Shown here piece after piece: positions 25,374-34,049 of a DNA stretch of 35,518 nt. The position numbers were made by a program, and so were the translations under genes. The stretch is from Actinoplanes oryzae (GTDB taxonomy: Bacteria > Actinomycetota > Actinomycetes > Mycobacteriales > Micromonosporaceae): the NCBI RefSeq assembly GCF_030757795.1, contig NZ_JAUQWH010000089.1, forward strand, positions 1 through 35,518, given 5' to 3'. Each line of letters begins with the position of its first letter. Positions within the stretch are counted from its first letter, which is position 1. The notes beneath the pieces are model-generated. The model saw only the letters and a program-made list of their open reading frames with translations. It was not told where the DNA came from and ran no database searches.

Positions 25374-25541
25374 GTGCGTGTGTTGTGCTCTCGCGCGCCG
25401 TGAGGCGCGGATTGTCGTGCGTGTTCGTGACGGGCGAGCGGTCATGGAGGGCGCGCGGTGCGTGTGCTGTGTGCTCTCGCGCGCCGGGACGCGATTTGTC
25501 GTGCCTGCTCGTGACGGGCGAGCGGTCGTGGCGGGCGCGTC
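25374..25541. repeat. two tandem imperfect 84-base direct repeats
   Basis: Unit 1 is 25374-25457 and unit 2 is 25458-25541. Shared blocks include TGCTCTCGCGCGCCG, TTGTCGTGC and CGTGACGGGCGAGCGGTC, with about a dozen differences and small compensating indels. A degenerate partial copy may precede them (about 25338-25373). The units lie in a gene-free gap of 355 bases between the membrane protein and serA, which converge. Nothing else was recognised in the gap. Confidence 0.75.
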
Positions 25542-25636
25542 CTGCGCGGGAGGGCGTGAAGCCGGGCCGTCGCCGCCCCGGTGGCCCAGGGCCTTGCTTT
25601 GCCGGGCGCCGTCCGCGGCGCAGGACGCGCTGTCGC

Positions 25637-26851
25637 CTACGAGAGGACGCGGAGCCGGACGGTCTGGCTCATGCCGCGCAGCTTGTCGAGCACGTCGGCG
25701 CTGTAGCTGCCGCTGATGTCGGTGATCAGGTAGCCGTACTCCCCGCGGGTGCTCAGCATCTGGCCCTCGACGTTCACCTGGTGCTCGGCGAGGATGCTGT
25801 TGACCTGGGCGAGCACGCCGGGCATGTTGACGTGCACGTGGACGATGCGGCTCATGTCGGACTGCGCCGGCAGCGCGATGCTGGGCAGGTTGACGCTCAG
25901 CGTCGTGTTGCCCTCCTGCACGAAGTGCGTCAGCTTGTTCGCCACGAAGTCGCCGATGTCCGCCTGCGCCTCCTCGGTGGAGCCGCCGATGTGCGGGGTC
26001 AGGATGACGTTGGGCAGCCCGCGCAGCTCGGAGACGAACTCGTCGCCGCGGCCCTTCGGCTCCTGGGGGAACACGTCGACCGCCGCGCCCGCGATGTGCC
26101 CGCTGGTCAGGGCGTTGCGCAGGTCGACGTGGTCGACCACGATGCCGCGGGAGAGGTTGAGGAAGATCGCGCCCGGCTTCATCTTCGCCAGCTGCTCGGC
26201 GCCGAAGAAGCCGGCGTTGCCCGGCCGCCCGTCGACGTGCAGGGTGACCACGTCGGCCTGCTCGAGGAGCTCGTCGAGGGTCGCGCAGCGCTGGGCGTTG
26301 CCGAGCGCCAGCTTGTCGGCGGTGTCGTAGAAGAGCACGTGCATGCCGAGGTTCTCCGCCAGCACCGACAGCTGGGTGCCGATGTTGCCGTAGCCGACGA
26401 TGCCCAGCTTGCGGCCGCGGACCTCGTGGCTGCCGTTGGCGGCCTTGTCCCAGACGCCCTGGTGCATCAGGTCGTTCTTCTCGGTCAGCCGCCGGGTCAT
26501 CGCGATGATCTCGGCGAGGGCGAGCTCGACGACCGAGCGGGTGTTGGAGAACGGCGCGTTGAAGACGGCGACACCGGCCCGCGAGGCGGTGGCGAGGTCG
26601 ATCTGGTCGGTGCCGATGCAGAAGGCGCCGATCGCGACGAGGCTGTCCGCGGCCTCGAGCACCTTGGCCGTGACCTGGGTCTTGGACCGGATGCCGAGCA
26701 GGTGGACGCCCGGGATGCGCTCGATGAGCTCCGCCTCGTCGAGGGCGTTGCGGACGGACTCGACCTGGTAACCCTCTGCCTCGAGCCGGGACACCGCGTC
26801 GGGGTGGATGCTCTCGAGCAGCAGAACTCGCACCTTGGCTTGGTCGATCAT
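25637..26851 (-). CDS. serA: D-3-phosphoglycerate dehydrogenase
   Basis: Oxidises 3-phosphoglycerate to 3-phosphohydroxypyruvate with NAD, the first step of serine synthesis. The 404-residue length and layout match the shorter, E. coli-type SerA: N-terminal substrate half, the Rossmann motif LGIVGYGNIGTQLSVLAENL, catalytic Arg in LNLSRGIVVD, Glu in AVDVFPQEPKG, catalytic His in LTPHIGGSTEEAQ, and a C-terminal ACT domain (VHVHVNMPGVLAQVNSILAE, GYLITDISG) that binds serine for feedback control. Actinomycetes usually carry the longer form with an extra ASB domain, so this may be a second copy. ATG 26851 or the adjacent GTG 26854 begins the gene; neither has a strong ribosome site. Confidence 0.93.
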   Translation of the reverse strand: MIDQAKVRVLLLESIHPDAVSRLEAEGYQVESVRNALDEAELIERIPGVHLLGIRSKTQVTAKVLEAADSLVAIGAFCIGTDQIDLATASRAGVAVFNAPFSNTRSVVELALAEIIAMTRRLTEKNDLMHQGVWDKAANGSHEVRGRKLGIVGYGNIGTQLSVLAENLGMHVLFYDTADKLALGNAQRCATLDELLEQADVVTLHVDGRPGNAGFFGAEQLAKMKPGAIFLNLSRGIVVDHVDLRNALTSGHIAGAAVDVFPQEPKGRGDEFVSELRGLPNVILTPHIGGSTEEAQADIGDFVANKLTHFVQEGNTTLSVNLPSIALPAQSDMSRIVHVHVNMPGVLAQVNSILAEHQVNVEGQMLSTRGEYGYLITDISGSYSADVLDKLRGMSQTVRLRVLS

Positions 26852-27098
26852 CACAATCCGTTTCGTGTCGGGGAAGGATCGTCCGGGCCGCCACGCCGAA
26901 GCCCGTGTGTCGCAGGCGTTCCAGACTAATGCCCTGGATCGCCCGGACCCGCATCGTGTGCCGGAGGTCCCAGCTGCCGGTCAGCCCGTCGGATGACCTG
27001 CGGAGATGGTTGCTCGCCGAGGAGGGCTCCGGCAACCTACTAAAGAGGGTGCCGACCACCATCTTTGGTCCGGTGCGGACCGGGCCCCGGTCCTGGTC

Positions 27099-28028
27099 TC
27101 ATCGACCCATGCGATCCGTCAGCCAAGGAAGCAACGCGTCGGCCAGCGCCCGCTGGAAGTCCCGGACGAAGGGGATGCCCGGGGAGGGATGCCGCGAGCG
27201 CTCCAGCAGATATCCGGTGAATCCTGCCCACACGTCGACGGCGTGCCCGGGGTCGATGTCACTGATCAGGGCGTCACCGTCGCCGCCGTGTGCCGTCACG
27301 TCCATCGCCAGCTGCAGACGGTCGAGCCACGCCGGGGCCACCGAAGCCGCCGGCCAGTCGACGACCACGACGCGCCCGTCCGGCCGTACGAGAAGGTTGT
27401 CGGCCCGCAGGTCGCAGTGCGCGACCGTCGCACCGGTCCGCAGCACCGCCAGGCCGCGCTGTGCCGCCGCGCGGAGTTCGTCGAGGTGCGCGCGGGCCCA
27501 CGGGTGCAGGTCCGTCATCGGCTCGGCGGCCAGCAGGTCCCACCCGGCGAATTGCGGCGCGAGCCTGTCCCCGGCCCGATCGAGACCGGGCATGGGCGAC
27601 GGTGTGAGCTGCAGCTCCAGCTCGCGCAGCGCCCGCAGGACTGCGTCCACCTCGTCCGCCGTCCAGGGGGTGTGGGGATGCCGGCCCTCGATGTCCTCCA
27701 GCACCATGACCATCCAGGTCTCGCCGTCCGTGTCGTCCTCGAAGGCGTCCAGCAGCCGGGGCACCGGCGCGCCCGGTGGCATGAGCGAGGTCACCCGGGC
27801 CTCGCGCCTGGCCATCGCCACCGAGGTGGGGTTGAGCCCGGTGCTGACGGCCTTGACGAAGGCGCGCCGGCCGTCCCGTGTCATCACCCGATCGGCTGTC
27901 CCAGGAGAGAAGCCGCCGTGCTGCGACCGGGCCGAGGCGACCGGACCACCGAGCGCCGCCTCGACCCTCGCCCGGATGTGCCTGGGCAGATCGGCCCAGC
28001 CGATGCGGACTCCCACGGCGCGCAGCAT
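27099..28028 (-). CDS. aminoglycoside phosphotransferase family (APH) kinase-like protein
   Basis: A 309-residue protein kinase-like enzyme of the APH/choline kinase superfamily. Lys in RAFVKAV (about 59) is the ATP lysine; the catalytic loop is AHCDLRADNLLV with Asp206 and Asn211, and VVVVDWPAAS supplies metal-binding Asp224 (the DFG-like site). Actinomycete genomes hold many such proteins, most of unknown small-molecule substrate; resistance to an antibiotic cannot be claimed. ATG 28028 has GGAGGGAG upstream. Its 5' end faces the DrrAB-type exporter genes, 139 bases away and divergent, so the two may share control. Confidence 0.85.
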   Translation of the reverse strand: MLRAVGVRIGWADLPRHIRARVEAALGGPVASARSQHGGFSPGTADRVMTRDGRRAFVKAVSTGLNPTSVAMARREARVTSLMPPGAPVPRLLDAFEDDTDGETWMVMVLEDIEGRHPHTPWTADEVDAVLRALRELELQLTPSPMPGLDRAGDRLAPQFAGWDLLAAEPMTDLHPWARAHLDELRAAAQRGLAVLRTGATVAHCDLRADNLLVRPDGRVVVVDWPAASVAPAWLDRLQLAMDVTAHGGDGDALISDIDPGHAVDVWAGFTGYLLERSRHPSPGIPFVRDFQRALADALLPWLTDRMGR

Positions 28029-28167
28029 GCGACTCCCTCCGCCTGTGAAAAGCCTGACAGGGCGGTAGCGGTTAGGAAACGGACAGTATGGGTGACCCGT
28101 GATCACCTGCGAAAATGTCACACTGTCGCGGCACGATGCGAGGCATGCCCAGCCAAGGACGTGAGTC

Positions 28168-29168
<1,001 letters not shown>

Positions 29169-29172
<4 letters not shown>

Positions 29173-30014
29173 CCACGACAACCCCGGCGCCGGCCGACCT
29201 GGCGACCCCGTCCGCCGAGACGCTCGCCGCCGTCCTCACCCGTCAGGACCGCCCGGCGCGCCCCGGCGCGCTCGCGGCGTCGTTCACCTTCGGCTGGCGG
29301 GCGATGCTGAAGATCAAGCACGTCCCCGAGCAGCTCTTCGACGTCACCGCGTTCCCGATCATCATGACGCTGATGTTCACGTACCTCTTCGGCGGTGCAC
29401 TGGCCGGATCCACCAGGGACTACCTGCAGTTCCTGCTGCCGGGCATCATGGTGACCAGCGTCGTGATGATCACCATGTACACGGGCGTCGGCCTGAACAC
29501 AGACATCGAGAAGGGCGTCTTCGACCGCTTCCGCTCCCTGCCGGTCTGGCGCCCCGCGGCCCTCGTCGGCATGATCTTCGGCGACGTCCTGCGCTATATC
29601 CTGGCGGCCACCACCATCATGCTGGTCGGCCTGATCCTCGGCTTCCGCCCGGGCGGCGGCTTCCCGGGCGTCCTGGCCGGCGTGGGCCTGCTGGTCGTCT
29701 TCTCGTTCGCGTTCTCCTGGATCTGGACCATGTTCGGTCTGTTCCTGCGCTCCGAGAAGTCGGTCATGGGCGTCAGCATGCTGGTGCTCTTCCCACTGAC
29801 CTTCCTCAGCAACGTGTTCGTCGACCCGGGCACGATGCCGGGCTGGCTCCAGGCCTTCGTCAAGGTCAACCCGATCACCCACCTCGTGGCGGCGGTCCGC
29901 TCGGTCATGGCCGGCACCACCGACATGGGCGAGGTCATGTGGGTCCTGGCGGCGTCGGCCGTCCTGATCGCCATCTTCGGCCCCCTGACGATGCGGCTCT
30001 ACAACCGGAAGTAG
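29169..30014 (+). CDS. ABC-2 type permease (DrrB-like)
   Basis: A 281-residue membrane protein with about six segments of the ABC-2 type: an N-terminal cytoplasmic arm, FDVTAFPIIMTLMFTYLFGG, LLPGIMVTSVVMITMYTGVG, the conserved DIEKGVFDRFRSLPVWRPAA elbow, then ILAATTIMLVGLILGF, LLVVFSFAFSWIWTMFGLFL and the C-terminal pair, with FLSNVFVDPGTMPGWLQAFV as the landmark for DrrB/NodJ permeases. It overlaps the ATPase stop by four bases (ATGA) and GGAG precedes the ATG. The two proteins form an exporter complex, two copies of each. Confidence 0.94.
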
Positions 30015-30073
30015 AGGTCCCTTGTGGCCGTCGGCGGGCCGGAAAGTGTCGTACCCGGGCGGGACCATGGGGC

Positions 30074-30298
30074 ATGGGTGACGAGGGGCAGTTCAGCACG
30101 GAGTATGCGGAGTGGCGCGAGCAGCTGCGGCAGCGCGTCGCGGCAAGCGCCCGCAAGAAGGCCGCAGTGGCCGAGGAACGGGCGCAACGCCGCCGGCGCC
30201 GCGACCACGGCCTGGTGGAAAGGCACGCTGCACGACTGGCCCGCCTGCGCCCCGACACGGCGCCGTTCCCGCCGGACCCGGAGTGCACGGAGTGGTGA
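30074..30298 (+). CDS. small charged hypothetical protein
   Basis: A 74-residue, strongly charged protein (GDEGQFSTEYAEWREQLRQR, then RKKAAVAEERAQRRRRRDHG and LARLRPDTAPFPPDPECTEW) predicted to be one long helix with a Pro-rich tail. Similar short proteins follow exporters or stand alone in micromonosporal genomes, as far as I recall; none has a function. The ATG at 30074 lies 59 bases past the permease gene without a clear ribosome site. A hairpin terminator follows directly. Confidence 0.6.
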   Translation: MGDEGQFSTEYAEWREQLRQRVAASARKKAAVAEERAQRRRRRDHGLVERHAARLARLRPDTAPFPPDPECTEW

Positions 30299-30304
30299 GA
30301 CCCA

Positions 30305-30340
30305 GGCCGGGGCAGTTCGCGTCCCCGAGCTGCCCCGGCC
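30305..30340 (+). terminator. hairpin terminator after the ABC exporter unit
   Basis: GGCCGGGGCAG (30305-30315) and CTGCCCCGGCC (30330-30340) form 11 perfect pairs around a 14-base loop, seven bases past the small charged gene's stop. No T-run; the hairpin alone probably suffices. Confidence 0.7.
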
Positions 30341-30400
30341 GCGGGCAGCGGATCGTGTCAGACTGGGCCCGCTTAGGGGCATCTGGCGGCAAGTGAGTGT

Positions 30401-30456
30401 GCGGTTCTGGGCGGCGGGAGCCGGTGTCGTTAGGCAACGCGCTCTCGCAGAACCGC
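30401..30456. other. second inverted repeat at the boundary of the low-GC region
   Basis: GCGGTTCTG (30401-30409) and CAGAACCGC (30448-30456) pair perfectly across 38 bases that hold a small internal hairpin (CGTT-AGGC-AACG). Beyond it, to 30635, no gene is visible and composition shifts towards lower GC. It may be a structured leader, a terminator or scar of an insertion; the rest of the gap holds nothing I can name. Confidence 0.5.
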
Positions 30457-30635
30457 CGCGCACGCCTTCGTCTGCCCGCGAGCGCCGGCTGCCGCGGCGG
30501 ACCTGCCTGCCTGGCCCTTCGGCCCGAGGAGAAATTCCAAGGCCGACCGAGCGTGACCGGTTGATCGTCAGCGCGCAGCCTGATTCAGGGCGGGCGTTCA
30601 CTGTGGCGCTCTAATTCATTGTGAGCGCTCGACGC

Positions 30636-31196
30636 TCAGCGGTCACGCCAGGAGAGCGGCGACAAGTTGAGAGCTGCTTCGGCGATGCGACGTCCGGTCT
30701 CAGTATGTAGATCTTTGCGGCCTGATTCTATCCAGCCGTTGGTTCTTTGGACTCCGGCGTCGCGGTACTCGACGGCTTGTAGCAACATCTCCAGCTTGTC
30801 TGCATCTTTGGCGCACAAAGATTCGATAGTCTCACGAGCCTCGTATTCGTTGACAGCACTGCGCACCACCTCGCGTGAGCGCTCGGGCATTCCTTCCGTC
30901 TGGTCAGCGGTGATCTGGCGAGGGTCAGGCTTCGTGAGATATGGCGATGCTGTGTGCGGTAGATCGCCGGTGCGTGTCTCCTGGCTGTCATGCCAGAGCG
31001 CTAGAAATGCGGCGCGGGCAGGGTCGGCTCCTTCTTCTGCCGCGATCAAAGCGGCCAGTTGAGCGGCACGCATGGTGTGCTCTGCTACCGATTCGGGGTC
31101 GCGTACGCCTGCGTGCCACCAGCCGGAGCGGCGGATGCGCTTCAGCAGGCCGAGTTCGTAGGCAAAGCTCGCGAGTCCTTCGGCATCCTCTGACAT
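30636..31196 (-). CDS. HD-domain nucleotidase (YfbR/HDDC2-like)
   Basis: A 186-residue HD protein. Its metal motif set is complete and in the order of 5'-deoxynucleotidases YfbR and HDDC2: His in ESVAEHTMRAAQLAALIA, the HD pair in FLALWHDSQETRTGDLPH, and the late Asp in CAKDADKLEMLLQAVEYRDA, followed by an aromatic-rich C-terminus (QRTNGWIESG). Such enzymes hydrolyse deoxynucleoside monophosphates. ATG 31196 has AAGGGGA eight bases upstream, overlapping the XRE gene's stop; the 12-base gap makes them an operon. Codon use is less GC-biased than in the core genes. Its role beside a peptide cluster is unknown. Confidence 0.85.
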   Translation of the reverse strand: MSEDAEGLASFAYELGLLKRIRRSGWWHAGVRDPESVAEHTMRAAQLAALIAAEEGADPARAAFLALWHDSQETRTGDLPHTASPYLTKPDPRQITADQTEGMPERSREVVRSAVNEYEARETIESLCAKDADKLEMLLQAVEYRDAGVQRTNGWIESGRKDLHTETGRRIAEAALNLSPLSWRDR

Positions 31197-31208
31197 CTGT
31201 GGTCCCCT

Positions 31209-32327
31209 TCACCGGTTGGCGATACGTATTGCGTACTGGAGTCCCGCAAGTTGGTCTCGTCCGGTTCGTGTCAGCGTGTCGCTGGAGGCAAGCCTATCGA
31301 GCACTTGAGCGATCGAGGTACGTGTGTTCGGCCGGCCGCTCAGCAAGGAGGGACGCGAGGCCATGAGGGCGTGCAGGGTCGAAAGGTTCAAAGGCAGGTG
31401 CGCCGACGTGGGGTCCAGGCGTTGTAGGAGGTGTTCTAGCATCCGGTGGCCTGTCCACGAACGGGTGTCGGCGCTCAACATGAAGGAGTCGCTTGCCTGT
31501 TCGTCGCTGAGTTCTCCGATCCAGTAAGCCCAGTAGTTGAGGTTCGCTGTCTCTTCGGACTGCTCAGTCATGTGGTCCACGAAGTCGTGCAGGTGGGTAC
31601 TGTCGCCCGCCATGGCAAGGGCGACGGAGGCGGAACGCGCCTCCAGGAGTTCCGTGATGTTGCCACTTCGTGGCCGGCGCCGGCCGGCGCGTGCCCACTC
31701 GGTCTTGAGCCAGTCGACCGCAGCTTGTCTGCCGTCGAACCCGAGGAGGTAGACGGCCTGACGACGAAGCAAAGCCTCGTCGGCGTGCTTTGCTCGCTCG
31801 GCAACAGTGAGCAGATGGTCGAGGAAGCGGGTGCGCTCTTCGTAGCTGAGCGAGGGGTGCGCAGGCGCGGGGCCACGTCGGGGAGTCCGAGGCACGAACT
31901 CCTGAAGGTGAAGTGGAGTCTTGCCGAGGATCGGCCACAAGATCAGGTTGGTGGTTGTCCAGCGATGCACGCTGGCTGCCAAGGGGTGACTATCCGGCTC
32001 CACCCACGCATCACCAGCGGTGATCCCCACAGCCAACACTTGGTCCGCTTCGACCGCCTCACGAAGGTGACGCCCCGCCGATGCTGGTGCCCCCATCCGG
32101 GACAGGCGTCCGCACAGCCGGAGGAAGTCACCGGCGCTGATGGCGGAGAGCGGACGACGTCCGGATTCCCATCCCTGAACCGTGCTGACGTCGACAGCAA
32201 GTTCTTCGGCGAATCTTTCCTGCGTCATTGCGGTTGACTGCCGAGCTAGCCGTAGTACGGAGCCCGAGATAAGGCCGGACGTACGTGAACCCTGACTGCC
32301 AGTCAGGGTAGCGATTCCGCGTGCCAT
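31209..32327 (-). CDS. XRE-type helix-turn-helix regulator
   Basis: A 372-residue regulator with an N-terminal XRE domain (about 20-75: SVLRLARQSTAMTQERFAEE, VDVSTVQGWESGRRPLSAIS) and a large helical C-terminal part of the kind found in many actinomycete XRE proteins that sit next to small-peptide or secondary-metabolite genes. No enzymatic motif is visible. GGGAGGGGG upstream supports the ATG at 32327. It is divergent from the Cys-rich gene and graspetide genes across a 174-base gap and heads an operon with the HD nucleotidase. It probably controls the divergent cluster through the inverted repeat at 32398; the ligand is unknown. Confidence 0.87.
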   Translation of the reverse strand: MARGIATLTGSQGSRTSGLISGSVLRLARQSTAMTQERFAEELAVDVSTVQGWESGRRPLSAISAGDFLRLCGRLSRMGAPASAGRHLREAVEADQVLAVGITAGDAWVEPDSHPLAASVHRWTTTNLILWPILGKTPLHLQEFVPRTPRRGPAPAHPSLSYEERTRFLDHLLTVAERAKHADEALLRRQAVYLLGFDGRQAAVDWLKTEWARAGRRRPRSGNITELLEARSASVALAMAGDSTHLHDFVDHMTEQSEETANLNYWAYWIGELSDEQASDSFMLSADTRSWTGHRMLEHLLQRLDPTSAHLPLNLSTLHALMASRPSLLSGRPNTRTSIAQVLDRLASSDTLTRTGRDQLAGLQYAIRIANR

Positions 32328-32397
32328 GAGACCCCCTCCCGAAGTGCTGGTCTCGTGACTTTACTCGTACTGGTTGTCAGTTCTGTGCTCCCGTTGG

Positions 32398-32419
32398 TGA
32401 TCGTAGCGTTACTACATCA
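32398..32419. promoter_or_regulatory. candidate operator between XRE gene and peptide cluster
   Basis: TGAT-C-GTAG, a CGTTA spacer, and CTAC-A-TCA form an imperfect palindrome (TGA and GTAG arms matched) in the AT-richer gap between the divergent XRE and Cys-rich genes. It is the best inverted repeat in that gap and a plausible site for the XRE protein. No -35/-10 pair was convincing on either strand. Confidence 0.45.
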
Positions 32420-32501
32420 AAGGGAAGAGATGCCGTTTGACTAGGTAGAGCGGTGGGGGCGAGGTCCCAAAGGGCCGCGACCCCACCAGCCGGGAGGCGA
32501 G

Positions 32502-32762
32502 ATGTCAGGGAGCACGTATTACGCCGTGTCAGCGGCACAGCTGCTGGCCGACGCACAGAAGACCTTGGACGTCCATGTGACCTCAAGTGCCACGGGGCGA
32601 TGCTTGGAGTGTGAGTCGCTTGGGCCGTGCTGGCGGAGGGAGAGCGCCGTAGCGATCTTTTCGAGGAGCTTGCGCTTGCCGTTGCGTCACCCAGGGGCGA
32701 GCCGGTCCGAGCTGATCAACGCTCGGCGCGTCAGTCAAGACCCGCTTCTGTTGGCGATTTGA
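32502..32762 (+). CDS. small Cys-containing protein (zinc-ribbon-like)
   Basis: An 86-residue protein. After a helical start (YYAVSAAQLLADAQKTLDVH) comes a compact Cys motif, TGRCLECESLGPCWRRE, with Cys34, Cys37 and Cys43, which looks like half of a zinc ribbon; small proteins with TGRC-x2-C ... PC are frequent beside XRE genes in actinomycetes. The C-terminal part is basic and poorly conserved-looking. GGGAGG precedes the ATG at 32502. It starts the rightward transcription unit that continues into the graspetide genes 127 bases later. It may be an accessory DNA- or protein-binding factor; no enzymatic role is suggested. Confidence 0.7.
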   Translation: MSGSTYYAVSAAQLLADAQKTLDVHVTSSATGRCLECESLGPCWRRESAVAIFSRSLRLPLRHPGASRSELINARRVSQDPLLLAI

Positions 32763-32888
32763 GTAGCGCGCTACTGCTTGCGAGATTCCCTTGCGCGGAT
32801 GCCGTGTCAGGAAGAAGTACATGTCAATTTCGTCGTTGACCGGCGTTTTCTGTTTCTATTCGCAGCCCTCTCCCAGAAAGGAAGGCTG

Positions 32889-33110
32889 ATGACCCTCGCC
32901 TTCGGTGTTCGTCAGGCGGTTCCGGCTCAGCCGATGCCGGTCGACATGGCAGCGATCCGGTTCGACCCGGATCGGCAGATCAGCATGATCGAGGACGGCG
33001 GTGTGACCGTGCCCGCGTTGCGGCATTCCACGGGCCGGACGTCCACCAGCACAGTGACGCAGGACAACAAGGGCGGCGCCGACTCCGACCAAGACCAGAC
33101 CGAGGACTGA
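32889..33110 (+). CDS. tgmA: graspetide precursor peptide (ATP-grasp-modified RiPP)
   Basis: A 73-residue precursor. The leader (MTLAFGVRQAVPAQPMPVDM, then AAIRFDPDRQISMIEDGG, residues 21-38) has the D-P-x-x-Q ... D-G-G block typical of tgmA-type ATP-grasp targets. The C-terminal segment is extremely rich in Ser/Thr and Asp/Glu: Ser47, Thr48, Thr51, Ser52, Thr53, Ser54, Thr55, Thr57 are possible ester donors and Asp59, Asp65, Asp67, Asp69, Glu72, Asp73 possible acceptors. The ATP-grasp enzyme would join side chains into macrolactones (omega-ester links). AGGAAGG precedes the ATG. It lies six bases before the ATP-grasp gene. Ring pattern and cleavage site cannot be read; no export signal is seen. 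Confidence 0.85.
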   Translation: MTLAFGVRQAVPAQPMPVDMAAIRFDPDRQISMIEDGGVTVPALRHSTGRTSTSTVTQDNKGGADSDQDQTED

Positions 33111-33116
33111 CCGGCG

Positions 33117-34049
33117 GTGGGCGGGCGGACGGTAGCAGTCTTTACCGGTGATCTCGACGTGACCGCCGATGCGGTGATCATGGAGCTGCACCGCCGGGAC
33201 GTGCCGGTGGTGCGCTGTGACCCGGCGACGTTCCCCGCCGAGATGGCGCTAGGTGCCCGCTTCAGCTCCGGCTGGACCGGGCACTTGCGTACCGGGGCGC
33301 GCACTTTGAACCTGGGCGAGGTGGCGTGCGCCTGGTGGCGGCGACCAACATCGATCACTATCCCCGAGGATGTGCCGGAAGCGGCATGGGTGAGGCGGGA
33401 AGCTATTGCTGGGCTGCGGGGTGTGTTGTCTGTGTTGCCGTGGCTGAATCACCCGGATGACATCAGGGCTGCGGAACACAAGCCGTTGCAACTCGCGGTG
33501 GCTGCGGCTGCCGGGTTGTGGGTGCCGGCCACGCTGGTCACCAACGACCCCGCCGAAGCGCGTGCCTTCGCGGATGTCTACGGGCCGGTTGTCTACAAGC
33601 CTTTCACGACGAGCGTCCTCGACAGCGGCGATGTCATCTATGCCAGCACTGTCGACCCGCGCGCGCTGGATGACTCGATAGCTGTCACCGCGCACCTGTT
33701 CCAGCAGCAGATTCCGAAGGCGTACGAGCTGCGCGTCACCGCGGTCGATGGTCACCTTTTCGCGGCCCGCATCGACGCCTACGCAGACAAGGGGCGCGCG
33801 GATTGGCGATCGGACTACCAGAGCTTGCGCTACAGCCCGTACGAACTGCCTGCCGATATGGCCGAGAAGCTTCGGACGGTGCTGCGGCGCCTGCGGTTGC
33901 GGTTCGGTGCCTTCGACCTGATCGCGACTCCTGGCGGGGAGTACGTGTTTCTGGAGGTGAACCCCAACGGGCAATGGGCGTGGATCGAAGACGAGACAGG
34001 GCTACCGATCGCGTCGGCGCTGGCTGACGCACTCGAGAAGGGCAAGTGA
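33117..34049 (+). CDS. tgmB: ATP-grasp peptide maturase (graspetide synthetase)
   Basis: A 310-residue ATP-grasp ligase of the MvdC/D and TgmB class. The N-terminal pre-ATP-grasp domain (TVAVFTGDLDVTADAVIMEL, CAWWRRP) recognises the leader; ATP-binding Lys161 is in GPVVYKPFTT, the substrate loop region follows, and the metal ligands Asp267, Glu280 and Asn282 lie in FGAFDLIATPGG and EYVFLEVNPNGQWAWIE, the NPNGQW signature of this group. It activates an Asp/Glu side chain of the precursor as acyl phosphate and links it to a Ser/Thr hydroxyl. GTG 33117 sits six bases after the precursor stop; its stop overlaps the methyltransferase ATG by one base (TGATG). Confidence 0.93.
   Translation: MGGRTVAVFTGDLDVTADAVIMELHRRDVPVVRCDPATFPAEMALGARFSSGWTGHLRTGARTLNLGEVACAWWRRPTSITIPEDVPEAAWVRREAIAGLRGVLSVLPWLNHPDDIRAAEHKPLQLAVAAAAGLWVPATLVTNDPAEARAFADVYGPVVYKPFTTSVLDSGDVIYASTVDPRALDDSIAVTAHLFQQQIPKAYELRVTAVDGHLFAARIDAYADKGRADWRSDYQSLRYSPYELPADMAEKLRTVLRRLRLRFGAFDLIATPGGEYVFLEVNPNGQWAWIEDETGLPIASALADALEKGK

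Noticed and set aside
27008..27056. GGCAACC ... GGTGCC on the plus strand resembling a SAM-type riboswitch
   Set aside because: It points away from serA and into the antisense of the APH gene, has no downstream plus-strand gene within 1 kb, and the rest of the S-box/SAM-IV core is missing.
30401..30456. Inverted repeat as a phage attachment site or tRNA
   Set aside because: No anticodon-arm or T-arm pattern and no direct-repeat partner within the window.
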